Source: Arthrobacter sp. ok362 (GTDB lineage Bacteria > Actinomycetota > Actinomycetes > Actinomycetales > Micrococcaceae). From it: 64,000 bases of DNA. The translations under genes and the position numbers were made by a program. Below, piece by piece: positions 16,562 through 24,967 of the stretch (position 1 is the stretch's first letter; the number at the start of each line of letters is the position of its first letter). The notes under the pieces are model-generated. The model saw only the letters and a list, made by a program, of their open reading frames with translations. It made no database searches and had not been told where the DNA came from. Where the stretch lies: NCBI RefSeq assembly GCF_900102785.1, contig NZ_FNGC01000005.1, positions 62,001-126,000 of the forward strand. Direction: 5' to 3'.

Positions 16562-17404
16562 TCACCGCTGGGGCAGCCTGGCCGACAGCTCCGCGGCCGC
16601 CGCCTGGAGCAACGGCACGAGGGCCACCAGGGACTCCATGCTCAGGCGGAACACCGGGACCGCCGTGGCCAGCGAGGCGAAGGCGTGCCCCTGGGCGCTG
16701 AGGACCGGGACGGCGACGGCGCGCATGCCGAGCTCGTTTTCCTCGTCCATGGTGGCGAAGCCCTGGCGCCGGACCTGCTCGATTTCCGCCCGGAAAGCGT
16801 CGCGGTCCGTGATGGAGAGCGCCGTCAGCGGTTCCAGGGGCAGCTCTTCGACGAGCTGGGCGCGGGTAGCGTCGTCGGCGAACGCCACCAGCGCCTTGCC
16901 CACCGAGGTGGTGTGCAGTGCGCCAAGATGCCCGGGGTCGCTCGTGACCCGGAAGGTCTGCGGGCCGTCCACCTTGTTCACCGTCAGGTGGTGGATGCCA
17001 TCCCGGACGGAGAGGATGGTCGCCTCGCCCGTTTCCTCGGTGACTCGCCGCAGGATGGGCAGGGCCGTACCCGCGAAGCCGTGGTGGTTTGAGACGCGCT
17101 GGCCGAGCTGGAAGACCCGCAAGCCCAGGTGGTAGCGGCGGCCGTCGGGCTCGTAGTCCACGAAGCCGTCCCGCGTCAGGGAGCCAAGCAGGCGGTAGGT
17201 GGTGCTGAACGGCAGCTCGGCCCGGCGAGAGATTTCCGCGGCACTGGCGCCGCGCGGCTCATCCCCCAGGAGGACCAGCAGGCCCAGGGCCTTGCCCACC
17301 ATGTCCGTCCGCGAGTCCTCCCGGGCGGCCTTGGCAGGCTTCGAGGGAGCTTCTGCCGGGCGGCCGGAAGCGGCGGGGACATCTGTGTCTTGATTCACAC
17401 TCAT
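16562..17404 (-). CDS. IclR-family regulator, probably of shikimate/quinate use
   Basis: 280 residues from the ATG at 17404 (an earlier in-frame ATG at 17422 would add six; neither has a strong ribosome-binding site). After a Pro/Ala/Lys-rich leader of about 35 residues comes a winged HTH (GASAAEISRRAELPFSTTYR, LLGSLTRDGFVDYE), then an IclR ligand domain ending with VRRQGFATMDEENELGMRAV and AVPVLSAQGHAF. It lies upstream of aroE on the same strand with a 172-bp gap and is divergent from the MFS importer. This is the usual place for the specific regulator of the shikimate genes. It is clearly distinct from the PcaR at the other end of the run. Confidence 0.85.
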   Translation of the reverse strand: MSVNQDTDVPAASGRPAEAPSKPAKAAREDSRTDMVGKALGLLVLLGDEPRGASAAEISRRAELPFSTTYRLLGSLTRDGFVDYEPDGRRYHLGLRVFQLGQRVSNHHGFAGTALPILRRVTEETGEATILSVRDGIHHLTVNKVDGPQTFRVTSDPGHLGALHTTSVGKALVAFADDATRAQLVEELPLEPLTALSITDRDAFRAEIEQVRRQGFATMDEENELGMRAVAVPVLSAQGHAFASLATAVPVFRLSMESLVALVPLLQAAAAELSARLPQR

Positions 17405-17629
17405 GCATTCATGTTCCCACATAGTGAGAGCTATTTCTAGATGGTGATTATTTTTCTTGACAAGTGACTGCGCTCACAGTCATGCTTGCTACATCGCACA
17501 AGTAGCTTCCACCATGTGGCTACTCGTCCGGGTCTTTCCACGGACTTCCGGTTGCACCACACTTGAACAAACGGCAGCCGAGACCTTCCTGATCCATCCG
17601 CGACAACGTCGTCACACCAAAGGAACACC
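17405..17629. promoter_or_regulatory. Divergent promoter region between iclR and the MFS importer
   Basis: 225 bp, noticeably AT-richer near 17430-17460. It holds TGACTG-CGCTCA-CAGTCA (17465-17482), a perfect 6-bp inverted repeat, and a second palindrome AGTAG-CTT-CCAC-CAT-GTGG-CTACT with nested arms at 17501-17524. A TTGACA at 17458 could be a -35 element for the MFS gene, though no good -10 follows at 17 bp. The palindromes are plausible operators for the divergent IclR protein. Confidence 0.45.
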
Positions 17630-18946
17630 ATGAGCCACACTGTCCCGTCCACGACGCCGGGTATAACCACAGGAGGGACGCCGAAGAAGGCGGCCCTTGC
17701 CAGCTTCCTGGGCAGCGCCGTCGAATACTACGACTTCTTCATCTTCGGCTCCGCAGCGGCGCTGATCTTCCCGCACGTCTTCTTCCCGGACGCGGACACC
17801 AACGCGGCCATCATGTCGTTCGCGACTTTCGGTTTCGCCTACGTGGCCCGTCCGGTCGGCGCCGTCATCCTCGGCCACTTCGGCGACAGGGTGGGCCGTC
17901 GGAAGGTCCTCATGTTCACGCTGCTGCTGATGGGTGCCTCCACGTTCGTTATCGGCTGCCTTCCGGACTTCAAGACGGTCGGCTGGTGGGCTCCGGCACT
18001 GCTGGTGCTGGCACGGCTCTGCCAGGGCCTGTCCGCAGCCGGCGAGCAGGCGGGTGCGTCCTCGATGACGCTTGAGCATGCCCCCGATGGCCGCCGCTCC
18101 TTCTTCACTTCCTGGACCCTGACCGGCACGCAGGGCGGCCAGATCCTCGCGGCCCTCGTCTTCATCCCCGTCCTGGCCCTGCCTGACGAGATCAAGTACA
18201 CCATCGGCTGGCGCATCCCGTTCTGGCTCAGCGCCGTGGTTGTGCTCGTCGCGTTCTTCATCCGCCGTACCCTGCACGAGCCGCCGGCATTCGAGGAAGC
18301 CCGGAAGACTGCCCAGATCTCCAAGCTCCCGGTTGCCGACCTCCTCAAGAGCCACTGGCGCGATGTCCTCCGCGTCATCGCCTGCGCGTTCATCGCCGCA
18401 GTGTCCACCGTATTCGGCACCCTGGCCATCAGCTACGCCAAGAACGTCGCCGGCGTGGACGGCACCACCACCCTCTGGCTCGTGGTGGGCGCCAACTTCC
18501 TGGCCCTGGGCACCCAGCCGCTGTTCGGCATGCTCGCGGACCGGATCGGCCGCAAGCCCGTCTTCATCTACGGCGCACTCTCCAGCGCGGTCCTGACCCC
18601 GGTGTTCCTGCTGAGCCTCGAATCTGGCAGCGTCCCGCTGATGTTCCTGGCAGCCATCGCCTTCTTCTCCTTTGGCTACGCGGCAGCAAACGCGGTCTGG
18701 CCCTCCTTCTACGCCGAGATGTTCAGCACCAACGTCCGCTTCTCCGGCCTCGCAATCGGCACCCAGCTGGGCTTCCTGATGGCCGGGTTCGCCCCTGCGA
18801 TCGTCGCGGCCATGGGCGGCATCCAGGCCGGCGGTTGGGTCCAGATCTCCGTCTTCACGGCCGTCATCTGCGCAATCGCCACCATCGCGGCACTGACGGC
18901 CAAGGAAACCTTCCGCGTCCCCACCCGGGAGCTCGGCGTTAAGTAA
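17630..18946 (+). CDS. MFS metabolite:H+ symporter, probable shikimate/aromatic acid importer
   Basis: 438 residues, twelve membrane helices. The N-terminus, LASFLGSAVEYYDFFIFGSAAA, is the hallmark of the metabolite:H+ symporter group (ShiA, KgtP, ProP); GHFGDRVGRRKVL is the conserved loop 2-3 motif and ADRIGRKP its repeat between helices 8 and 9. ARLCQGLSAAGEQAGA is the TM4 helix of the group. Divergence from the IclR regulator and closeness to aroE-quiC make shikimate, quinate or dehydroshikimate uptake the best guess. AAAGGAAC precedes the ATG. A 13-nt tandem duplication covers its stop, and a strong hairpin follows. Confidence 0.86.
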   Translation: MSHTVPSTTPGITTGGTPKKAALASFLGSAVEYYDFFIFGSAAALIFPHVFFPDADTNAAIMSFATFGFAYVARPVGAVILGHFGDRVGRRKVLMFTLLLMGASTFVIGCLPDFKTVGWWAPALLVLARLCQGLSAAGEQAGASSMTLEHAPDGRRSFFTSWTLTGTQGGQILAALVFIPVLALPDEIKYTIGWRIPFWLSAVVVLVAFFIRRTLHEPPAFEEARKTAQISKLPVADLLKSHWRDVLRVIACAFIAAVSTVFGTLAISYAKNVAGVDGTTTLWLVVGANFLALGTQPLFGMLADRIGRKPVFIYGALSSAVLTPVFLLSLESGSVPLMFLAAIAFFSFGYAAANAVWPSFYAEMFSTNVRFSGLAIGTQLGFLMAGFAPAIVAAMGGIQAGGWVQISVFTAVICAIATIAALTAKETFRVPTRELGVK

Positions 18947-18966
18947 CCCCGCCAAGTAACCCCGCC
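18941..18966. repeat. 13-nt tandem duplication over the MFS stop codon
   Basis: AAGTAACCCCGCC occurs twice in tandem without mismatch, at 18941-18953 and 18954-18966. The first copy holds the last Lys codon and the TAA stop of the MFS gene, so the stop itself is duplicated. Confidence 0.85.
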
Positions 18967-19005
18967 GCGACACTCCCGCCCGGTTGCCCGGGCCGCATCA
19001 CCGAA

Positions 19006-19038
19006 AAGCCCGGCGTGTTCACGCGACACGCCGGGCTT
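19006..19038. terminator. Hairpin terminator after the MFS importer
   Basis: AAGCCCGGCGTG (19006-19017) pairs perfectly with CACGCCGGGCTT (19027-19038) across a 9-nt loop. A T-rich tail is weak on either side, as is common in actinobacteria. It sits between the convergent MFS and ligase genes and could serve both. Confidence 0.85.
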
Positions 19039-19087
19039 CCTGCGTGTCCCGCGCCTGTACGGAAAAGCGACCGGGCAGGAGCGTCGG

Positions 19088-20176
19088 TCAGTCCTTGCCG
19101 GCGCCCAGCACCGCGGCGAGATCGAACTTCACTGGTTCCTCCAGCTGGTCATAGGTGCACGAGCGCGGATCCCGGTCCGGACGCCAGCGCACGAACTGGG
19201 TGGTATGGCGGAACCGTTCGCCCTCCATGTGGTCGTACTTCACTTCCACCACGCGCTCGGGCCGGAGCGGGGTGAAGGACAGGTCCTTGCCGCCGCTCCA
19301 CCGGCTTCCCTCGGCCTTCCGCGGCGTCCGCGCCCCCTCCTCCTGCCGGGCCCAAGCCCAGGGGTGGTCCTCGAAACCGGTGACCAGCTCCTGCAGCTCG
19401 GCAAACAGCTCCGTGCGCCGTGCCATCGGGAAGGCGCCCACGACGCCGACATTCGCCAGCACCCCGGCGGCGTCGTAGAGTCCCAGGAGCAGCGAGCCGA
19501 TCCGGTCGGGACCGGAGGTGTGCACGCGGTATCCGGCGAGCACGCAGTCCGCCGTCCGTTCGTGCTTGACCTTGACCATCGCACGCTTGTCCGGCTGGTA
19601 AGTACCCTCCAGCGTCTTGGCCACGATGCCGTCAAGTCCGGCGCCCTCAAACTGCCGGAACCAGCGCTGCGCCGTGTCGCGGTCGGAAGTCGCGGCCGTC
19701 AGGTGGACCGGGACCGCGCTGGCTGCGAGTGCGCGTTCGAGCTCCCGCCGGCGCTCGGCGAAGGGTTTGCCCGTGAGGTCCTCGTCGCCCAGCGCCAGCA
19801 GGTCGAACGCCACGAAACGCGCCGGGGTCTGTTCCGCGAGCAGCTTCACCCGGCTGGCGGCCGGATGGATGCGCTGCTGGAGCGCTTCGAAGTCGAGCCG
19901 GTCCCCGGAGGCCGCCACCAGGATGATCTCGCCGTCCACCACGCAGCGTTCCGGCAGCTCCGTCTTCAGCGCCTCGACGAGCTCGGGGAAGTAGCGCGTC
20001 ATCGGCTTACCGTTCCGGCTGCCGATCTCCACCTCGTCGCCGTCGCGGAAGATGATGGAGCGGAATCCGTCCCACTTCGGTTCAAAGAGCCAGCCCTTTC
20101 CGGGGTCCTGCACCGGCAGGGCTGGGAGTGCTTTGGCCAGCATGGGCGCAATGGGAGGCATCAACGGCAGTCGCAT
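19088..20176 (-). CDS. ligC: ATP-dependent DNA ligase, LigC-like
   Basis: 362 residues. The adenylated lysine is Lys34 in FEPKWDGFRS (motif I, K-x-D-G); RNGKPMTRYFPEL, VVDGEIILV, FVAFDLLAL, EGTYQPDKRAMVKVKHERT and the C-terminal OB fold follow in order. This size and order match mycobacterial LigC, a stand-alone ligase linked to DNA repair and not joined to polymerase or nuclease domains as LigD is. No ku or polymerase gene is nearby. I used the ATG at 20176; an ATG three codons earlier (20185) is equally possible because neither has a clear ribosome-binding site. It is divergent from the oxidoreductase gene. Confidence 0.88.
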   Translation of the reverse strand: MRLPLMPPIAPMLAKALPALPVQDPGKGWLFEPKWDGFRSIIFRDGDEVEIGSRNGKPMTRYFPELVEALKTELPERCVVDGEIILVAASGDRLDFEALQQRIHPAASRVKLLAEQTPARFVAFDLLALGDEDLTGKPFAERRRELERALAASAVPVHLTAATSDRDTAQRWFRQFEGAGLDGIVAKTLEGTYQPDKRAMVKVKHERTADCVLAGYRVHTSGPDRIGSLLLGLYDAAGVLANVGVVGAFPMARRTELFAELQELVTGFEDHPWAWARQEEGARTPRKAEGSRWSGGKDLSFTPLRPERVVEVKYDHMEGERFRHTTQFVRWRPDRDPRSCTYDQLEEPVKFDLAAVLGAGKD

Positions 20177-20281
20177 AGCGCCCATTCTTGCGCCGCGGGC
20201 ACGGCACCGCCAGCCCCGAGGCAGGGTTTCCTCAACGAGGGGTTCCTCGACACGGCCCCGCCCCCACGGTAGACATGGGTG

Positions 20282-21277
20282 ATGGCTACCATCGGGTTCC
20301 ACGCCTCGCATGAACAGATCAGTCCCGGCCATCTCCTGAAGGACGTGCAATTGGCGGAGCAGGCCGGCTTCGATGCCGCCATGTGCTCGGACCATATTGA
20401 ACCGTGGTCCGTCCGGCAGGGCCACTCCGGGTTTGCCTGGTCCTGGCTCGGGGCCGCGCTGGCCACCACCGGGCTGCGCTTCGGGGTGGTGACGGCGCCT
20501 GGGCAGCGTTACCACCCGGCGATCATCGCGCACGCCTCAGCCACCCTGGCGGACATGTTTCCCGGCCGCTTCTGGATGGCCCCGGGCAGCGGCGAGTACA
20601 TGAACGAGCACGTCACGGGCGAGGCCTGGCCGCCGAAGGAGACGCGGCAACGCCGGCTGGAGGAGTGCGTTGACATCATCCGCCGGCTCCACGCCGGCGA
20701 CGTGGTCACGCACCACGGGCTCGTCACCGTGGAGCAAGCCCGGATCTGGGACGTTCCAGAGACCAAACCCCCGCTCATTGCCCCGGCCGTGAGCGTGAAA
20801 ACAGCGCGCAGGGCGGCGGCCTGGGCGGACGGACTCGTCACCGCGAACCAGCCGCCCGAAAAGCTGAAGGACATGCTGAGGGCCTACCGGGACGCCGGTG
20901 GCCGCGGGAACGCTGCCCTCCAGGTCCACCTGTCCTGGGCGCCGACAGAGGCCGAGGCCGTCGCGATCGCCGTCGACCAGTGGCGCACCAACGTCTTTGC
21001 GCCGCCGATTCCCTGGGACCTGCCCACGGCGGCCCATTTCGACAGCGTCGGCGCCGGTGTCCAGGAGGACCAGGTGCGGGCGGCCGTCAACGTCTCCGCA
21101 GATGCCGGGCAGCACGCCCAATGGCTCGCCTCCTACCTGGACCTCGGATTCGATGAGCTGTACCTGCACTTCGTCGGCCAGGAGCAGGCGCCGTTTATTG
21201 ACGCCTTCGCCGAACACGTCCTCCCCCAGCTCCGCCCCGCTGGACAAGCCCTGACCGGAACGGACGGTGCGCTGTGA
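20282..21277 (+). CDS. LLM-class flavin-dependent oxidoreductase (TIGR03885-like)
   Basis: 331 residues of the luciferase-like TIM barrel: MATIGFHASHEQISPGHLL, AEQAGFDAAMCSDHIEPW, GVVTAPGQRYHPAIIAHA and LADMFPGRFWMAPGSGEYMNE. The pattern fits the group described as probable non-F420 flavinoid oxidoreductases, so FMN is the more likely cofactor; substrate unknown. The start is either the GTG at 20279 or the ATG at 20282. Its TGA overlaps the GTG of the next gene (GTGA at 21274-21277), so this enzyme and the GH13 protein are co-translated and should act together. Confidence 0.85.
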   Translation: MATIGFHASHEQISPGHLLKDVQLAEQAGFDAAMCSDHIEPWSVRQGHSGFAWSWLGAALATTGLRFGVVTAPGQRYHPAIIAHASATLADMFPGRFWMAPGSGEYMNEHVTGEAWPPKETRQRRLEECVDIIRRLHAGDVVTHHGLVTVEQARIWDVPETKPPLIAPAVSVKTARRAAAWADGLVTANQPPEKLKDMLRAYRDAGGRGNAALQVHLSWAPTEAEAVAIAVDQWRTNVFAPPIPWDLPTAAHFDSVGAGVQEDQVRAAVNVSADAGQHAQWLASYLDLGFDELYLHFVGQEQAPFIDAFAEHVLPQLRPAGQALTGTDGAL

Positions 21278-23013
21278 GAATCGCCGAAACCTCTGACCTC
21301 TGGTGGAAAAACGCGGTGATCTACTGCCTGGACCCGGAGACATTCTTCGACGGCGACGGTGACGGCACCGGAGACTTCGGCGGGCTGATCCAGCGCGTGG
21401 ACTATCTTGCCGCGCTCGGAATCACCTGCATCTGGCTCATGCCCTTCTACCCCTCCCCGGACCGGGACGACGGCTACGATGTCACCGACATGTACGGCGT
21501 GGACCCCCGGCTCGGGAGCCTGGGGGATCTGGTGGAATTCATCCGCACCGCCAACGACCGCGGCATCCGGGTGATCGCGGACTTTGTCATCAACCACACC
21601 TCCGACCGGCACCCGTGGTTCGTCCAGGCCCGGAAGTCCGTGGACAACCCCTACCGCGACTACTACGTCTGGCGAAAGGACACGCCGCCGGACACCTCGG
21701 ACCAGGTGGTGTTCCCAGGCGAGGAAACGTCCATCTGGAACCAGGATAAGGCCACCGGTGAGTGGTACCTGCACATGTTCGCCAAACACCAGCCGGACTT
21801 GAACGTGATGAATGCCAAGGTGCGGGACGAGATCGCGAAGTCGATGGGATTCTGGCTGCAGCTGGGCCTGGACGGCTTCCGGCTGGACGCGGTGCCCTTC
21901 TTCCTGGAGTTGCTCGGCGAACCCAAGGACGAGGCCGCGAAAATCGACCCGCACCAGTACCTGAGCGCCCTGCGCAGCTTCCTCGACCGGCGCCACGGCA
22001 GTGCCGTGCTGCTGGGCGAGGTCAACCTCCCCTACAAAGAACAGCTGAAGTACTTCGGCGGCCCGCCCGGCAACGAGCTGAACATGCAGTTTGATTTCCT
22101 CTCGATGCAGAACATGTACCTGTCGCTGGCCCGGCAGGACGCCCGGCCGCTCGCCCGGACGCTCAGCAGCCGCCCGAAGATCAATCCTGACAACCAATGG
22201 GCCATGTTCGTCCGGAACCACGACGAACTTACGCTGGACAAACTCAGTGATGCCGAACGCGAGGAGGTCTTCGCAGCCTTCGGCCCTGATCCCGACATGC
22301 AGATGTACGGCCGCGGACTGCGGCGGCGGCTGCCCACCATGCTCGGCGGCGACCCGGCCAGGATCCGCATGGTCTACTCCCTGATGTTCTCGCTGCCGGG
22401 CACCCCGGTGCTCTTCTACGGCGAAGAGATCGGGATGGGCGAAGACCTGCGGGCGAAAGGCCGCTCGGCCGTCCGCTCCCCCATGCAGTGGGACGACGCC
22501 GGGAACGGCGGCTTCTCCACCGCCCCGCCCGGGGACCTCGTGGCCCAGCCCGTGGACGGACCCTTCGGGCCAGCGCATATCAACGCCGCGGCCGCGAAAC
22601 GGGATCCCGACTCGCTGTGGAACTTCATCGCGACGCTGATCCAGCGCTACCGGGAATGTCCCGAGCTCGGCTGGGGCAGGTTCGAACTCATCAAGCACGC
22701 CTCGCCGGCGATACTGCTGCACCGCTGCACGTGGGACGGCTCCACGGTGATTATCGCTCACAACTTCGGCGCCGAACCGGCGTCTGTCACGGCCGCGGCG
22801 GCAGCGCCGGAGGAGGAGGGCGAGGAAGGCGGGCCAGATGGTCCGGACGGGAAGGGCGGTGCGGGGCGTTCGTACGCCGGGGCCGTGCTCCGGGACCTGC
22901 TCGGCGGCGAGGACATCCCGCTTTCCGACGACGGCGCTTTCGAACTCCCGCTGGACCGCTACGGGTACCGGTGGTTCCGGGTCCAGCACCCGGGGGAACG
23001 CCGACTCCCCTGA
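21274..23013 (+). CDS. GH13 alpha-amylase family protein, trehalose-synthase-like
   Basis: 579 residues with a full GH13 barrel. Nucleophile Asp205 (DGFRLDAVPF), acid/base Glu249 (LLGEVNLPY) and Asp316 (VRNHDELTL) are all present, as are ADFVINHTSDRHPWF and DGYDVTDMYGVDP. The N-terminal WWKNAVIYCLDPETFFDGDGDG is close to maltose alpha-glucosyltransferase (TreS), but 'CLDPETF' in place of 'E-L-x-V-R-x-F', and the acidic Glu/Gly-rich insert near residues 509-530, set it apart. It probably acts on maltose-type or trehalose-type sugars. The GTG start overlaps the oxidoreductase stop, a coupling also seen in other actinobacteria as I recall. Confidence 0.87.
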   Translation: MRIAETSDLWWKNAVIYCLDPETFFDGDGDGTGDFGGLIQRVDYLAALGITCIWLMPFYPSPDRDDGYDVTDMYGVDPRLGSLGDLVEFIRTANDRGIRVIADFVINHTSDRHPWFVQARKSVDNPYRDYYVWRKDTPPDTSDQVVFPGEETSIWNQDKATGEWYLHMFAKHQPDLNVMNAKVRDEIAKSMGFWLQLGLDGFRLDAVPFFLELLGEPKDEAAKIDPHQYLSALRSFLDRRHGSAVLLGEVNLPYKEQLKYFGGPPGNELNMQFDFLSMQNMYLSLARQDARPLARTLSSRPKINPDNQWAMFVRNHDELTLDKLSDAEREEVFAAFGPDPDMQMYGRGLRRRLPTMLGGDPARIRMVYSLMFSLPGTPVLFYGEEIGMGEDLRAKGRSAVRSPMQWDDAGNGGFSTAPPGDLVAQPVDGPFGPAHINAAAAKRDPDSLWNFIATLIQRYRECPELGWGRFELIKHASPAILLHRCTWDGSTVIIAHNFGAEPASVTAAAAAPEEEGEEGGPDGPDGKGGAGRSYAGAVLRDLLGGEDIPLSDDGAFELPLDRYGYRWFRVQHPGERRLP

Positions 23014-23179
23014 GGGCGTCCGCCGAATGTGCGGCCGCGGCATGAAGGGAACCGGTAACCGCGGCGCCGTCGAAAACTAACCGGCCCCTTACCGTGCTGA
23101 AACGCGGACGCAACATTGGCGCAGGACACTGGAAGTGCCGGCAAGAGCAGGCACCCACTCCAGTCCGGGAGGCCCCGCC

Positions 23180-23416
23180 ATGTTGAAGGAAGCGAAAACC
23201 CATGTCACCCGTATCCGCGCCCTCGACCAGTTGCACCGCGGCGATGAGATCGAGGCGCGCCTGCGCGTGGGCCCGAACTACGACGACGTCGTGGTCCGCC
23301 GCGGCAGCGTCCAGGAAACGGCCCCCGGAATCGGCGTCGTCTGGATCATGGACCGCCAAACCGGCATGCGCAAAGCCATCGATGCGGACGAATGCACGCT
23401 CTGGCGGGTCGCCTGA
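23180..23416 (+). CDS. Small conserved-looking hypothetical protein
   Basis: 78 residues: MLKEAKTHVTRIRALDQL is helical and basic, then a beta-rich part (EARLRVGPNYDDVVVRRGSV, GVVWIMDRQTGMRKAI) ends in CTLWRVA. No family recognised; size and layout suggest a single small beta-barrel domain. GGGAGG sits 8 nt before the ATG, which strongly supports the start. It lies 167 bp after the GH13 gene and is convergent with the MoaD-like gene, 4 bp away. Confidence 0.65.
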   Translation: MLKEAKTHVTRIRALDQLHRGDEIEARLRVGPNYDDVVVRRGSVQETAPGIGVVWIMDRQTGMRKAIDADECTLWRVA

Positions 23417-23420
23417 CGCG

Positions 23421-23759
23421 TCAGCCGCCGGCCACTGACTGGATGATGAGGACCTCCTGGCCCGGTGCCACGGCAGTCACCAGGCCCTGCAGCCGCCGGA
23501 TTTCATTCCCGTTGACGTATATATTCACGTAACGGCGAACGGCTCCCGTCTCGTCCCGCAACCGCCGCGACAACGCCGGATAGTCCCCGGTCACCGCGTT
23601 CAGCAGCCACTCCACCGTCACCGATGCCTCCGCGGGCGCAGTCAGGATGGACTGCCCGCCGGCCAGCGGTTGGAGGACGCTCGGCAGGACCACACTGATC
23701 GCCGAGTCCGCCGGCATGGCGCCGCCGCTGATCATGGCGCTGTTCATGGGATTTGTCAT
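23421..23759 (-). CDS. MoaD/ThiS-like ubiquitin-fold protein ending in Gly-Gly
   Basis: 112 residues. A Met/Ser-rich N-terminus of about 20 residues precedes a beta-grasp domain: ISVVLPSVLQPLAGGQSILT, VTVEWLLNAVTGDYPAL, RRYVNIYVNGNEIRRLQGL, and GQEVLIIQSVAGG, with the diglycine as the very last two residues. That terminus is what E1-like enzymes activate in MoaD, ThiS and small archaeal modifier proteins. No moa, thi or E1-type gene is in the window. The start (23759) is 4 bp after the BNR-protein stop, so the two are one transcript. It may be a sulfur carrier or a protein modifier; neither is shown. Confidence 0.82.
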   Translation of the reverse strand: MTNPMNSAMISGGAMPADSAISVVLPSVLQPLAGGQSILTAPAEASVTVEWLLNAVTGDYPALSRRLRDETGAVRRYVNIYVNGNEIRRLQGLVTAVAPGQEVLIIQSVAGG

Positions 23760-23763
23760 CCCT

Positions 23764-24888
23764 TCACGGCCGCGCCGGGAGCAGGGCCGCGGAAACCACC
23801 GCTGCCCGCACGCACAGCACATCCGGCAGGTGCGAGGCCACTTCGGTGAAGTGTTCCCCCTCGTCAGCGCTGGCGTAGACACTGCCGCCCCGCGTCCCGA
23901 AGTAGACGCCCGCGGGCTCCGCGCCATCGACGCTGGCGGCATCGCGCAGCACGGCGTTGTACTCGGCGTCCGGGAGCCCGGCGTCGAGCCGTTTCCAGCT
24001 GGCGCCGGCGTCATCCGTCCGGTGCACGGCCAGCTTCCCGTCCGGCGGAATTCGTTCGCCGTCAGCCTTCAGGGGGATCACCCAGGCCGTACCGGCCCGG
24101 CGCGGATGCGTCAGCATCACAAAACCGAAGTCCGCGGGCAGCCCCTCGGCGATCGACTCCCACGATTCGGCGTCGTCGTCGCTGCGGTACACGCCGTGGT
24201 GGTTTTGGGCGTACAGGCGGCCGTCGACGGCGGCGTCGGCCGCGATCTTGTGGACACACTGGCCGAATTCCGGGTTGGGATCCGGCATGAAGTAGGCGGA
24301 AATCCCCTTGTTGCGGGGCTCCCAGGAGGTGCCGCCGTCGAGCGAGCGGTAGACCCCTCCCGTGCTCATGGCGACGTGGACTTTCTCGCCCGTGGGGTCA
24401 ACGACGATCGAGTGCGCCGCGGCGCCGCCATAGCCGGCGCCCCATTCGCTGCGGTGCGGATGGTCCCAGAGGCCGCGGTTGAGTTCGAAGTGCTCACCGC
24501 CGTCGGTCGATTTCCAGACGGAGATCGGTTCGCAGCCCGCCCACACGACGCCCGGGCGGGAGTCGGCGTCGGGGTGGATCTGCCAGATCCGTTCCAAGGC
24601 GGCGTCGGTGCCGTCGGGGAACGTGATGGCGCCGTTTTCGGGTTCGTTCCAGGTTTCGCCCAGGTCATCGGAGTGGAAAACCGTGGGACCCCAGTGCTCG
24701 GAGCGGACGCCCACCATGATCCGGGTCCTGCCATCCCGGGTATCGATCCCGATGCTGGGCACCTCACTCATCAGAAAATGCGGTCCTGACAGGGACCAGT
24801 CCCTTCGGTCCGGGCTGGTCGCCAGCCAAAGGCCCTTCTTGGTCCCGATCGCCAGGACATAACTCTCTGCATTTGCCATGCGTCCCAT
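23764..24888 (-). CDS. BNR/Asp-box beta-propeller protein (exo-alpha-sialidase-like)
   Basis: 374 residues from an ATG with GGGA 7 nt upstream. At least six Asp-box repeats of the S-x-D-x-G-x-x-W type can be read: FHSDDLGETWNE, WKSTDGGEHFEL, YRSLDGGTSWEP, YRSDDDAESWES, HRTDDAGASWKR and YASADEGEHFTE. They predict a six-bladed propeller. There is no signal peptide, so it is cytoplasmic, and the sialidase Arg triad is not evident; a hydrolase role is doubtful. The protein begins directly with YVLAIGTKKGLWLATSPDRR, a feature of the 'WD40/YVTN/BNR-like' actinobacterial family. It is coupled to the MoaD-like gene by a 4-nt gap. Confidence 0.82.
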   Translation of the reverse strand: MGRMANAESYVLAIGTKKGLWLATSPDRRDWSLSGPHFLMSEVPSIGIDTRDGRTRIMVGVRSEHWGPTVFHSDDLGETWNEPENGAITFPDGTDAALERIWQIHPDADSRPGVVWAGCEPISVWKSTDGGEHFELNRGLWDHPHRSEWGAGYGGAAAHSIVVDPTGEKVHVAMSTGGVYRSLDGGTSWEPRNKGISAYFMPDPNPEFGQCVHKIAADAAVDGRLYAQNHHGVYRSDDDAESWESIAEGLPADFGFVMLTHPRRAGTAWVIPLKADGERIPPDGKLAVHRTDDAGASWKRLDAGLPDAEYNAVLRDAASVDGAEPAGVYFGTRGGSVYASADEGEHFTEVASHLPDVLCVRAAVVSAALLPARP

Positions 24889-24967
24889 GCAACCATCCCC
24901 GCCGGAAGGCCGCAATGGTTTTCTACCGGCGCCGCCGGTATGCGCTACCGCGCCGGCGGCATCCGTA

